A DNA stretch of 16,821 nt from DASSFZ01 sp036514635 (GTDB taxonomy: Bacteria; Chloroflexota; Anaerolineae; Fen-1058), in contig DATBWU010000369.1 in the NCBI GenBank assembly GCA_036514635.1, positions 1-16,821 on the forward strand, given 5' to 3'. The notes under the pieces were generated by a model. The model was not told the origin of the DNA. It saw only the letters and a program-made list of their open reading frames with translations, and made no database searches. Positions within the stretch are counted from its first letter, which is position 1. Every line of letters begins with the position of its first letter. Below, piece by piece: positions 1 through 5,570 of this stretch. A program made the translations under genes and the position numbers.

Positions 1-1
1 G

Positions 2-445
2 TTCGCGCCGAAGCCCCTCGCGCTGATTCAAGACGTCGCACCCGATCTGCCGGCGATCATCGGCGACCACAACCGGCTGGTGCAGGTGGTGATCAACCTG
101 ATCTCCAACGCCGTCAAGTTCACCGAGCGTGGATCGGTGACGTGCCGCGCCCGGCGCGAGGAGGGCCACCTGGTGGTCAGGGTCATCGACACCGGCATTG
201 GGATCGCCCAGGCCGATCTGCCCAGAGTGCTCGAGCCATTCGTCCAGGTCGGCGACACGCTCACCGACAAGCCGCAGGGCAGTGGGTTGGGGCTGTCGAT
301 CTGCAAGCAGATCGTCGAGCATCACGGCGGGCGGATTTGGGTGGACAGCCAGCCGGGGCAAGGCAGCACGTTCTCCTTCGCACTGCCGATCAAGACCGGG
401 GTTCACCGCCGAGACGCTGAGAGCGCAGAGAGATTCTTATGCTGA
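2..445 (+). CDS. Sensor histidine kinase, C-terminal ATPase part (5' end outside window)
   Basis: The open frame enters from the left edge and ends at TGA 443-445, giving 147 visible residues. It shows the HATPase_c signatures in order: N-box (NLISNAVKF, about residues 32-40), G1 box DTGIGI, F-box-like region (EPFVQVGD) and G2 box GSGLGLSIC, ending in the usual GQGSTFSFALP strand. This is the ATP-binding kinase domain of a membrane or soluble sensor kinase; the sensor and dimerisation domains lie outside the window. The last ~14 residues (VHRRDAESAERFLC) follow the normal domain end and are encoded by a repeat-like sequence at 402-432, so they are probably not conserved. The stop overlaps the start of the next gene (ATGCTGA), which implies translational coupling. 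The likely partner is the receiver protein at 1513 and/or the switch proteins that follow. The signal it senses cannot be told. Confidence 0.93.
   Translation, partial: FAPKPLALIQDVAPDLPAIIGDHNRLVQVVINLISNAVKFTERGSVTCRARREEGHLVVRVIDTGIGIAQADLPRVLEPFVQVGDTLTDKPQGSGLGLSICKQIVEHHGGRIWVDSQPGQGSTFSFALPIKTGVHRRDAESAERFLC
402..432 (+). repeat. Half copy of the ACCGCAGAG-type intergenic repeat inside the kinase 3' end
   Basis: The sequence TTCACCGCCGAGACGCTGAG followed by AGCGCAGAGAG resembles the left arms of the palindromic repeats at 1377 and 3893. Here it lies inside the reading frame and supplies the C-terminal tail of the histidine kinase. No matching right arm is visible. Confidence 0.6.
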
Positions 446-885
446 GCCACCCCGTCTCCACGCTGCGGCTTTCGGCCGAGCTGCGGAGTCTGGCCGCCAT
501 CCGAACGTTCATCGAAGACACGGCGGCGGCGCTGCGGATCGATCACGACACGACGCTCGACCTGCTGCAGGCCGTGGACGAATGCGCGACCAACATCATC
601 GTTCACGGCTATCGGGGCCGGCCAGGGCCGATCGAGATCGAGATGGGGCGCAACGGGAATGTGCTGATCGTCCGCCTGCGCGATCGAGCGCCGCTGTTCG
701 ATCCAACACAGTTACCGCTGCCCGACATCAGCCTGCCGCTCGAACAACGTCCGGTCGGCGGCATGGGGGTGTTCCTGGCCCGCCGGTTGACGGACGGCAT
801 GACCTATCGCGTCACGCCGCAGGGCGGCAACGAGTTGACGCTGATCAAGAAAACTCATCCATTGCATCCTGCCGAGGAGGTGTGA
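439..885 (+). CDS. RsbW/SpoIIAB-like anti-sigma factor serine kinase (GHKL ATPase)
   Basis: The protein has 148 residues, typical of RsbW-type kinases. It shows the N-box AVDECATNIIVHGY (Glu48 and Asn52), a degenerate G1 box (DRAPLFDP, with Ala in place of the usual Gly) and a G2-like VGGMGVFLARRLTD. Known family members bind ATP, phosphorylate a STAS protein on serine and may sequester a sigma factor. The ATG at 439 overlaps the kinase stop. The STAS gene starts 1 base after its own stop, as expected for a kinase and substrate pair. No sigma factor or PP2C phosphatase is visible here, so the final target is unknown. It could instead act on a non-sigma target, as many partner-switching modules do. 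Confidence 0.9.
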   Translation: MLSHPVSTLRLSAELRSLAAIRTFIEDTAAALRIDHDTTLDLLQAVDECATNIIVHGYRGRPGPIEIEMGRNGNVLIVRLRDRAPLFDPTQLPLPDISLPLEQRPVGGMGVFLARRLTDGMTYRVTPQGGNELTLIKKTHPLHPAEEV

Positions 886-886
886 C

Positions 887-1303
887 ATGCAGATCATCAT
901 CGATCGGCTCGTGAGCCGGGTTCCCGTGACCGTGCTGAGAATCCACGGCGACCTGGACGGCTCCAACTATCACGAGCTGATCGCCAGAGCGCGCGAGGTG
1001 CGCAGCGCAGGCGCGGAGCATTTGCTGATCGACATGACCAACGTGCCCTACATGAGCAGCTCCGGCCTGGTCGCGCTGCATAGCATCGCCATGCTGATGC
1101 GGGGCGAGGAACCACCCAATCCGGAGCACGGGTGGGCTGCCTTCCACACCATCAGCCGCGATCGGAGCGAGGTGGCCGGCAAGCAGGCCAACGTCAAGCT
1201 GCTCAATCCACAACCTAAAGTCGATCGCACACTGCACATGACCGGCATGAGCGAGTTCTTCGAGGTGTACACCGACATGGCCGAGGCCCTCGCCTCGTTC
1301 TGA
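887..1303 (+). CDS. STAS-domain protein, anti-anti-sigma factor-like
   Basis: The protein has 138 residues. The core motif YMSSSGLVALHSI (residues 55-67) corresponds to the phosphorylated DSSG loop of SpoIIAA/RsbV. The candidate phospho-acceptor is Ser58 or Ser59, and the usual Asp before it is replaced by Ser57. The strong ribosome site GAGGAGGT (874-881) supports ATG 887. The protein is about 25 residues longer than SpoIIAA because of an insertion around residues 72-100 (GEEPPNPEHGWAAFHTISRD) before the C-terminal helix. By family knowledge the upstream RsbW-like kinase would phosphorylate it and so release or capture a partner. The partner is not identifiable in this window. Confidence 0.9.
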   Translation: MQIIIDRLVSRVPVTVLRIHGDLDGSNYHELIARAREVRSAGAEHLLIDMTNVPYMSSSGLVALHSIAMLMRGEEPPNPEHGWAAFHTISRDRSEVAGKQANVKLLNPQPKVDRTLHMTGMSEFFEVYTDMAEALASF

Positions 1304-1319
1304 TCCGAAATCGTTATCC

Positions 1320-1346
1320 GCGAATCTCCACGAATCTTCACGAATC
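1320..1346 (+). repeat. Short tandem repeat, 10-bp unit CGAATCTYCA
   Basis: Units begin at 1321, 1331 and 1341 (CGAATCTCCA, CGAATCTTCA, then CGAATCAATT). The array sits just after the STAS stop codon, in the gap before the response regulator. No function is apparent. Confidence 0.6.
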
Positions 1347-1376
1347 AATTAGTGGGGAGTCTCCTCTCAGAGTGTT

Positions 1377-1452
1377 GGTCTCACCGCAGAGCACGCGGAG
1401 ATCGCAGAGAGTCTCAAGCTACTCAGCGCTCTCTGCGCTCTCTGCGGTGAGA
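1377..1452. repeat. Intergenic palindromic repeat (ACCGCAGAG family), intact copy
   Basis: The left arm TCTCACCGCAGAG (1379-1391) and right arm CTCTGCGGTGAGA (1440-1452) are perfect 13-bp inverted copies. Between them lie further imperfect complementary GCGGAGATCGCAGAG / CTCTCTGCGCTC tracts. The RNA would fold into a long hairpin between the STAS and response regulator genes. There is no U-run, so it is not a standard terminator. Related copies are at 402 and 3893. Confidence 0.8.
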
Positions 1453-1512
1453 AACAGGCCCATCTGCCCACCAACACCGGAGAGGGAGACCACCGGGCGT
1501 TACGAGAGCAGA

Positions 1513-1896
1513 ATGCGCATGAATCCCAAAATCCTGATTGTGGACGACGAGACCCACATCCGCTTGCTCATCGAGCAGACGCTCGAAGAGCTGGCCGACG
1601 CGGGCATCGACATCCTGACCGCCGACAACGGCGAGGAGGCGCTGCGCCTGATCCAGGCCGAGCGGCCGCGCCTGGTGTTCCTGGATGTGATGATGCCCCG
1701 CCTCAACGGCTTCGACGTGTGCCGCACGGTGAAGCGCGACTTGGGGATGAGCGACGTGTACGTGGTCATGCTCACAGCCAAGGGGCAGGGCTACGACAAG
1801 CGGCGAGGCGAAGAGGCCGGAGCCGACGTGTATATGACCAAACCGTTTGATCCGGACGAACTCCTGGAGAAGGCGCGAGCCGTGCTGGGCGGGTAG
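1513..1896 (+). CDS. Receiver-only (CheY-like) response regulator
   Basis: From ATG 1513 the protein has 127 residues and consists only of a REC domain. It has the acidic pocket Asp11/Asp12, the phospho-acceptor Asp58 (LVFLDVMMP), Thr88 (MLTAKG) and Lys110 (MTKPFDPDEL). ATG 1519 is an alternative start two codons later. A frame open from 1372 is rejected because it would be read through the palindromic repeat. There is no output domain, so it probably works by protein contact, most likely in a phosphorelay with the histidine kinase at the left edge. The gap of about 210 bases to the STAS gene means it may have its own promoter, but I could not pick one with confidence. Confidence 0.93.
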   Translation: MRMNPKILIVDDETHIRLLIEQTLEELADAGIDILTADNGEEALRLIQAERPRLVFLDVMMPRLNGFDVCRTVKRDLGMSDVYVVMLTAKGQGYDKRRGEEAGADVYMTKPFDPDELLEKARAVLGG

Positions 1897-1920
1897 GTTC
1901 TCTCCGTTCCCTGCCGACCA

Positions 1921-1972
1921 CGCCGGGCGATAAATCACCCGGCTAAGAACGTGAAGCCCGGTGAACCGGGCT
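1921..1972. repeat. Two adjacent hairpin repeats upstream of the GAF gene
   Basis: GCCGGG (1922-1927) pairs with CCCGGC (1938-1943), with an inner GAT/ATC pairing. AGCCCGGT (1955-1962) pairs perfectly with ACCGGGCT (1965-1972) across two bases. The tandem palindromes occupy most of the gap between the response regulator stop (1896) and the GAF gene start (2007). They resemble mobile intergenic palindromes rather than a terminator, since no U-tract follows. Confidence 0.65.
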
Positions 1973-2006
1973 GGCGACAAATCGGCTTCCCAGTGTGAAG
2001 GTTGCC

Positions 2007-2909
2007 ATGCCGCACGCAGACCTGAGACGCATATTCGGCAGAAAGAAGAAGCTGGCGTCGATTCTCGTATCGCTGATCGAGGCCAGCGGCGCGCCGATCG
2101 GTATCTCCGACGCCGGCGGGACGCCACTCATCGGCCAAGTCACCGGCGCGGCAAGCCGGTACCCGATCGTCCTCGGCGGCGAGACACTGGGTTGGGTCGC
2201 CGGCGGACCGCCCGCCCAGGCGATGGCAGGGTTGATCGCGCATCTGATCGCGAAAGAATCCGAAACGAAATCGCTGGCCGGCGAAGTGCTCGACCGTTAC
2301 CGCGAGCTCAACTTGTTGTACACCCTGTCGGAGAAACTGGCGGCTTCACTCGACGTGAAAGCCGTGGCCGACATGGCGCTGTCCGAAGCCGGCCGTTTGA
2401 TCGCGTCGGGAGCGGGGGCTGTGATGCTCCTCGACGGCGAGCAGTGGGAGCACGTGGCCGCGTTCGGCTCGATCGACTTTCAGTCGCACGTCGATCTTCT
2501 CGGCGAGATCGTGTCAGCCGGCCGGGCCGACATCGTCGCCCCGGCGGGTGACGAGCAGCGCATCGAGTGCCTGGTATGCGCGCCGCTCAAGGCCCGGCAG
2601 CAAGTGATCGGTGTCATCCTGCTGGCCGCTGAAGCCTCGCACACCTACACCGCCGGCGATTTGAAACTGTTGATCGCGCTGGCGGCGCTCGTCGCGCCCG
2701 CGATCGAGAATGCGTCGATCTTCGAGCGAGCGGTGCGCGAGGCGCGGGAACGTGAAGCGCGCCTGCAGCAGCGCATCCACGAGCTGCACATCGAGCTGGA
2801 TGCCGCCTTGCAAGCGCGCCAGGTGGCCGAGATCACCGAGACCGATTACTTCCAGCACCTGCAGGCCCGCGCGCGAGACCTGCGCAAGGGCGCGCGGCGC
2901 GGGGAGTGA
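2007..2909 (+). CDS. GAF-domain signalling protein with coiled coil
   Basis: The protein has 300 residues from ATG 2007 (AAGG six bases upstream); GTG 1995 would add four residues. Residues 15-85 form a small sensory-like region (LVSLIEASGAPIGISDAGG). A linker helix LDRYRELNLLYTLSEKLAASLD (about 95-116) precedes a GAF domain (about 110-235, ending VIGVILLAAEAS...LKLLIALAALVAPAIEN). A charged coiled coil (about 237-275) follows, and then the tail ITETDYFQHLQARARDLR (276-293), which I recognise from GAF and cyclase-like signalling proteins of Chloroflexota and Cyanobacteria. No catalytic output domain is present. It is probably a ligand or redox sensor feeding the kinase and switch cassette just upstream. 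Its stop lies 10 bases from the end of the convergent flavoprotein gene. Confidence 0.85.
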   Translation: MPHADLRRIFGRKKKLASILVSLIEASGAPIGISDAGGTPLIGQVTGAASRYPIVLGGETLGWVAGGPPAQAMAGLIAHLIAKESETKSLAGEVLDRYRELNLLYTLSEKLAASLDVKAVADMALSEAGRLIASGAGAVMLLDGEQWEHVAAFGSIDFQSHVDLLGEIVSAGRADIVAPAGDEQRIECLVCAPLKARQQVIGVILLAAEASHTYTAGDLKLLIALAALVAPAIENASIFERAVREAREREARLQQRIHELHIELDAALQARQVAEITETDYFQHLQARARDLRKGARRGE

Positions 2910-2919
2910 ATCCGCGACT

Positions 2920-3825
2920 CTAATCCCACTCGTTCAAGACATAGTCGTAGGCGCTGAGCGCGGCCTTCGCACCTTCGCCCACGGCGACTAACACCTGCTC
3001 GGCGTGCACGTTGGTCACGTCACCCGCTGCAAAAACGCCCGCCCGGTTGGTGCGATTGCTCGCATCGATGACGATGTAGCCTCGCGTGTCGAGATCGACC
3101 AGGTGCGCGACAAGCGCCGACTGTGGCAGCAGTTCAAGCTCGACGAACACCACGTCCATATCGATCTCGCGCGTGCCGGTATCGCCAGACACGACGATGC
3201 GGTGCGCGTAACGATCGCCGATCACCTGGCGCACCTGGAAGCCGGCCAGCACCGTCACATTGTGCGCCGTCTGCAATTTGCGCCCCAGCGGCAGATCGAG
3301 CCAATCGGCCTCCGGCGCGACCAGCGTCACCGCAGCGGCAATGCGCGCCAGCTCGGCGGCGGCGCGAAGCGCCAGCGGCCGATCGCCGACGATCACGACG
3401 CGCTTATCGACGAACAGGGGCGCGTAGGACACCGCCGAGTAGCACAGGCCGCGCATCGCAAATTCTTGTTCGCCCGGAACATTCAAGCGCCGGGCCGCCG
3501 CGCCGGTGGCGACGATCAGGGCTTTGGTCGAAAAACGCTTGCCGCTCGTCGTCGTGACGGCGTAGCCGCGCTCCAGTGCCTCGATCTGGTCCGCGCCGTC
3601 CAGCACGCGGACGAAGTCCAGGTACTCCACTTCGCGCCTGAACTTGCCGACGATCTCTTGCCCGGTGATCACGTAGTGCGTATCGACGCCGGGCAGGTCG
3701 AGCGTGGTGTTCGTCTTGCCGCCCAGGTCTTTGCTGATCAGCAATGTCTCCAGCCGCTTGCGCAGGGCGTACACGGCTGCCGTCAGGCCCGCCGGGCCGC
3801 CGCCGATAATGATCAGGTCATACAT
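2920..3825 (-). CDS. Thioredoxin-reductase-like FAD flavoprotein lacking the CxxC motif
   Basis: The protein has 301 residues, the length of low-Mr thioredoxin reductases. The FAD motif GGGPAG is at residues 8-13, with ATG at 107-109 and GVFAAGDV near the C-terminus. At the position of the redox CxxC it has CYSA (Cys128), the only cysteine in the protein. The second dinucleotide site reads VVIVGDRPLALRAA (about 143-156) rather than GGGxxAxE, and no HRRxxxR phosphate clamp is visible. It therefore probably cannot reduce thioredoxin by the classical route. Candidates are a ferredoxin- or flavin-linked TrxR-like enzyme or another FAD oxidoreductase. The ribosome site GGGAGGGG lies 3-10 bases before ATG 3825. 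It is last in a leftward run of genes, after the MITE-containing gap. Confidence 0.88.
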   Translation of the reverse strand: MYDLIIIGGGPAGLTAAVYALRKRLETLLISKDLGGKTNTTLDLPGVDTHYVITGQEIVGKFRREVEYLDFVRVLDGADQIEALERGYAVTTTSGKRFSTKALIVATGAAARRLNVPGEQEFAMRGLCYSAVSYAPLFVDKRVVIVGDRPLALRAAAELARIAAAVTLVAPEADWLDLPLGRKLQTAHNVTVLAGFQVRQVIGDRYAHRIVVSGDTGTREIDMDVVFVELELLPQSALVAHLVDLDTRGYIVIDASNRTNRAGVFAAGDVTNVHAEQVLVAVGEGAKAALSAYDYVLNEWD

Positions 3826-3892
3826 CGTCCCCTCCCGAATACAGCCCAGACAATCTCAGCGCACCCCAGGAGAGTGCTTAAAAAGGGGATGG

Positions 3893-4095
3893 TCTCACCG
3901 CAGAGGCGCAGAGGACGCTGAGAGGCTGTCTGAAAAGCCTGGGCGCACCGGCTTCAGCCGGTCAAAATGCCGACTAACCCCACTCCGCTTCGCTACGAGG
4001 GCAAGTGAGTCGGCGATCCGGCCGCAATCCTCCTGCTTTTCAGACAGGCTCTGAGTTTCTCAAGCACTTTGCGCCTTTGCGGTGAAATCCTCGCC
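3893..4095. repeat. ACCGCAGAG-family palindromic repeat split by an inserted element
   Basis: The left arm TCTCACCGCAGAGGCGCAGAG (from 3893) and the right arm ending CTTTGCGCCTTTGCGGTGA (4066-4084) are imperfect inverted copies, like the intact repeat at 1377. They are far apart because a 128-bp element (3923-4050) sits between them. The repeat fills the gap between the RAM-domain gene and the flavoprotein gene. Confidence 0.7.
3923..4050. mobile_element. MITE-like non-autonomous element, 128 bp, nested in a repeat
   Basis: The terminal inverted repeats are AGGCTGTCTGAAAAG (3923-3937) and CTTTTCAGACAGGCT (4036-4050), complementary at 14 of 15 positions. The element is flanked on both sides by CTGAG (3918-3922 and 4051-4055), consistent with a 5-bp target site duplication. 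Inside are further palindromes (ACCGGCT/AGCCGGT near 3947-3962 and GCCGACT/AGTCGGC around 3969 and 4008). It has no coding capacity. Its ends suggest mobilisation by a transposase elsewhere in the genome; the family cannot be told from this copy. Confidence 0.72.
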
Positions 4096-4103
4096 ACAAG
4101 GTT

Positions 4104-4340
4104 CTAACGCGGCGGGATGGCTGCCAGGCAGGTCAGTGTGTCGAGCACGCCGGGCAGGGTTCGGATTTCGTGGATGATGATCCGGCTGAGTGTTTCGAGA
4201 TCGTCCGCCTCTATCTGGACGACGGCATCATACGGCCCGAAGGTGATGTCGGCCGCGGTCACACCCTTCACCTTCCGAATCTGTTCGACGACGCCTGCGG
4301 TGTCCATCAACTGCGACCGAATTAACACGTAGGCTTTCAT
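4104..4340 (-). CDS. Stand-alone Lrp/AsnC ligand-binding (RAM) domain protein
   Basis: The protein has 78 residues starting MKAYVLIRSQ. It has the alpha-beta RAM fold features of Lrp/AsnC regulators: LIRSQ strand, VVEQIRKVKGVTAADITFGPYDAVVQIEAD and a closing strand ending VLDTLTCLA. There is no helix-turn-helix, so it cannot bind DNA alone. Such proteins are thought to bind amino acids or to form mixed oligomers with full-length Lrp proteins. An upstream extension of 20 codons is open, but MKAYVLI is the conserved family start. It lies downstream of the serine/tryptophan genes on the same strand but 198 bases away. A regulatory role linked to amino acid supply is an inference. Confidence 0.88.
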   Translation of the reverse strand: MKAYVLIRSQLMDTAGVVEQIRKVKGVTAADITFGPYDAVVQIEADDLETLSRIIIHEIRTLPGVLDTLTCLAAIPPR

Positions 4341-4385
4341 GATCTCGTTCCCTATAAGGCCTGAAAACGAATGTGGATCGGGTAT

Positions 4386-4407
4386 AACCATGTTAGCCAA
4401 CGTGGTT
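4386..4407. promoter_or_regulatory. 22-bp near-palindrome upstream of the RAM-domain gene, possible operator
   Basis: AACCATGTTAG / CCAACGTGGTT is symmetric at 9 of 11 base pairs, centred between 4396 and 4397, about 46 bases before the RAM gene start on the minus strand. It has the size of a dimeric repressor site. No binding protein is identified, and chance or a repeat remnant is possible. Confidence 0.35.
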
Positions 4408-4469
4408 CGATATACAAGTGACGCCGGGCATCCCCGCGATGGCCTAATGTCATGTTACAGGAGTTTTAC

Positions 4470-4522
4470 CACAAAGACACGAAGGCACTAAGAACTTCGG
4501 GGAGCTTAGTGCCTTCGTCGTG
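4470..4522. repeat. Palindromic repeat of the CACAAAGACACGAAGG type
   Basis: CGAAGGCACTAAG (4480-4492) and CTTAGTGCCTTCG (4505-4517) are perfect 13-bp inverted copies around a 12-base loop. They are flanked by CACAAAGACA on the left and TCGTG on the right. It lies 16 bases beyond the serA stop and could form an RNA hairpin there, but there is no U-tract. Confidence 0.75.
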
Positions 4523-4538
4523 AATCAAGCCCTGCCGA

Positions 4539-5489
4539 TCAGTCGTTAGCGATCACTTTCCAGCGTGGCTCTTTGCCTTGCAAAACGGCGAGGACCTCTT
4601 CGGCGATCGCCAGCCCGGCGCGCGTCTGCGCTTCGGCGGTCTGCGCGCCGACGTGCGGCGTGGCGATGACTTTGGGGTGCGTGGCGATTGAATCGGGCGG
4701 CGGCGGCTCGGCTGCAAACACGTCGAGCGCCGCGCCGGCCAGCGCGCCTGAATCGAGCGCCGCACGCAAGGCATCTTCATCGATCACGCCGCCGCGCGCG
4801 GCGGAGATGAGCCGCGCGCCCTTCTTCATGCGCCCGATCTGCGGCTGCCCGATCAGTCCTTTCGTCTCGGCGGACAGCGGCAGATGCAGCGAAACGAAGT
4901 CGGCGCGCGCGAGCAGATCGTCGAGCGAAACCGGCTCCGCGCGCCGGTCGCGGATTTGCGCCTCGCTGAGATACGGGTCGTGCGCCAGCACCGACATGCC
5001 GAAGGCGATGGCGCGGCTCGCGACTTCCGCACCGATGCGCCCGATGCCGATCAACCCCAGTGTCTTGCCCGACAACTCCGCGCCCATGAACGCGCTTTTC
5101 TCCCATTTGCCCTGCTTCAGCGACGCATCGGCGGCGGGCACCCTGCGCACCAAGGCTAGCATGAGCGCGAGGGTGTGCTCGGCCACGGCGACAGACGCGG
5201 CCAGCGGGCTGTTGACGACGGTGATGCCTTTTGCCCTTGCCGCCGCCACGTCGATATTGTCCACGCCCACGCCCGCGCGGCCGATCACCTTCAGGTTCTC
5301 GCCCGCCGCCACGATCTGCGCAGTGACTTTAGTGCGTGATCGGACGACGAGGGCATGATACACCGGCAGGGCTTCGATCAACTCGGCGGGTGTGATTTTC
5401 GGATTCGCAGTGACTTCGCCGGCCGTGCGCAACAAATTCAAGCCGGCTTCGGACAGGCCATCAGAGACGAGAATTCTGTATGTGGTCAT
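4539..5489 (-). CDS. serA: D-3-phosphoglycerate dehydrogenase, short form without ACT domain
   Basis: The protein has 316 residues of the D-2-hydroxyacid dehydrogenase family. The NAD-binding motif GIGRIG is at residues 148-153. The catalytic set is Arg232 (ARGGVID), Glu261 (DVFAAEP) and His279 (TPHVGAQT). The N-terminal RAGVGVDNID stretch is typical of SerA. It would oxidise 3-phosphoglycerate to 3-phosphohydroxypyruvate, the first step of serine synthesis. The C-terminal substrate and ACT regulatory domains of long SerA are absent, so serine feedback through ACT is not expected. It follows serC by 77 bases, which supports the pathway assignment over a generic hydroxyacid dehydrogenase. AAGGATG before ATG 5489 is the ribosome site. 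Confidence 0.9.
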   Translation of the reverse strand: MTTYRILVSDGLSEAGLNLLRTAGEVTANPKITPAELIEALPVYHALVVRSRTKVTAQIVAAGENLKVIGRAGVGVDNIDVAAARAKGITVVNSPLAASVAVAEHTLALMLALVRRVPAADASLKQGKWEKSAFMGAELSGKTLGLIGIGRIGAEVASRAIAFGMSVLAHDPYLSEAQIRDRRAEPVSLDDLLARADFVSLHLPLSAETKGLIGQPQIGRMKKGARLISAARGGVIDEDALRAALDSGALAGAALDVFAAEPPPPDSIATHPKVIATPHVGAQTAEAQTRAGLAIAEEVLAVLQGKEPRWKVIAND

Positions 5490-5507
5490 GTGGCATCCTT
5501 ATTGGCT

Positions 5508-5570
5508 AAAACGTAAAACGTGGAGCCGATCCTCAGCACCGGGTTTTACGTTTTGCACTTCACGTTTTAT
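5508..5570. repeat. AAAACGTAAAAC inverted repeat between serC and serA
   Basis: AAAACGTAAAAC (5508-5519) and GTTTTACGTTTT (5543-5554) are perfect 12-bp inverted copies. A further related unit CACGTTTTAT (5561-5570) contains the serC stop codon. The transcript from serC to serA would carry a hairpin here, which might act in processing or attenuation. Confidence 0.75.

Noticed and set aside
198..914. 238-codon open frame across the kinase and RsbW-like genes
   Set aside because: It is an alternative frame of two well-supported genes and is Arg/Ser-rich without any motif.
1320..1346. CRISPR-like array
   Set aside because: The units are only 10 bp, directly abutting, with no spacers and no cas genes in the window.
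1372..1512. Longer N-terminus for the response regulator
   Set aside because: The extra 47 codons translate the ACCGCAGAG palindrome and carry no domain, and receiver domains start within a few residues of the chosen Met.
3004..3921. Open frame of 305 codons on the + strand opposite the flavoprotein gene
   Set aside because: Its translation is Arg/His/Asp-rich with no motif, while the opposite strand has clear FAD motifs and a good ribosome site. It is a shadow of a GC-rich gene.
4480..4517. Intrinsic terminator after serA
   Set aside because: The stem is strong, but no U-run follows on the minus strand and its arms belong to a dispersed repeat type. Termination here is possible but unsupported.
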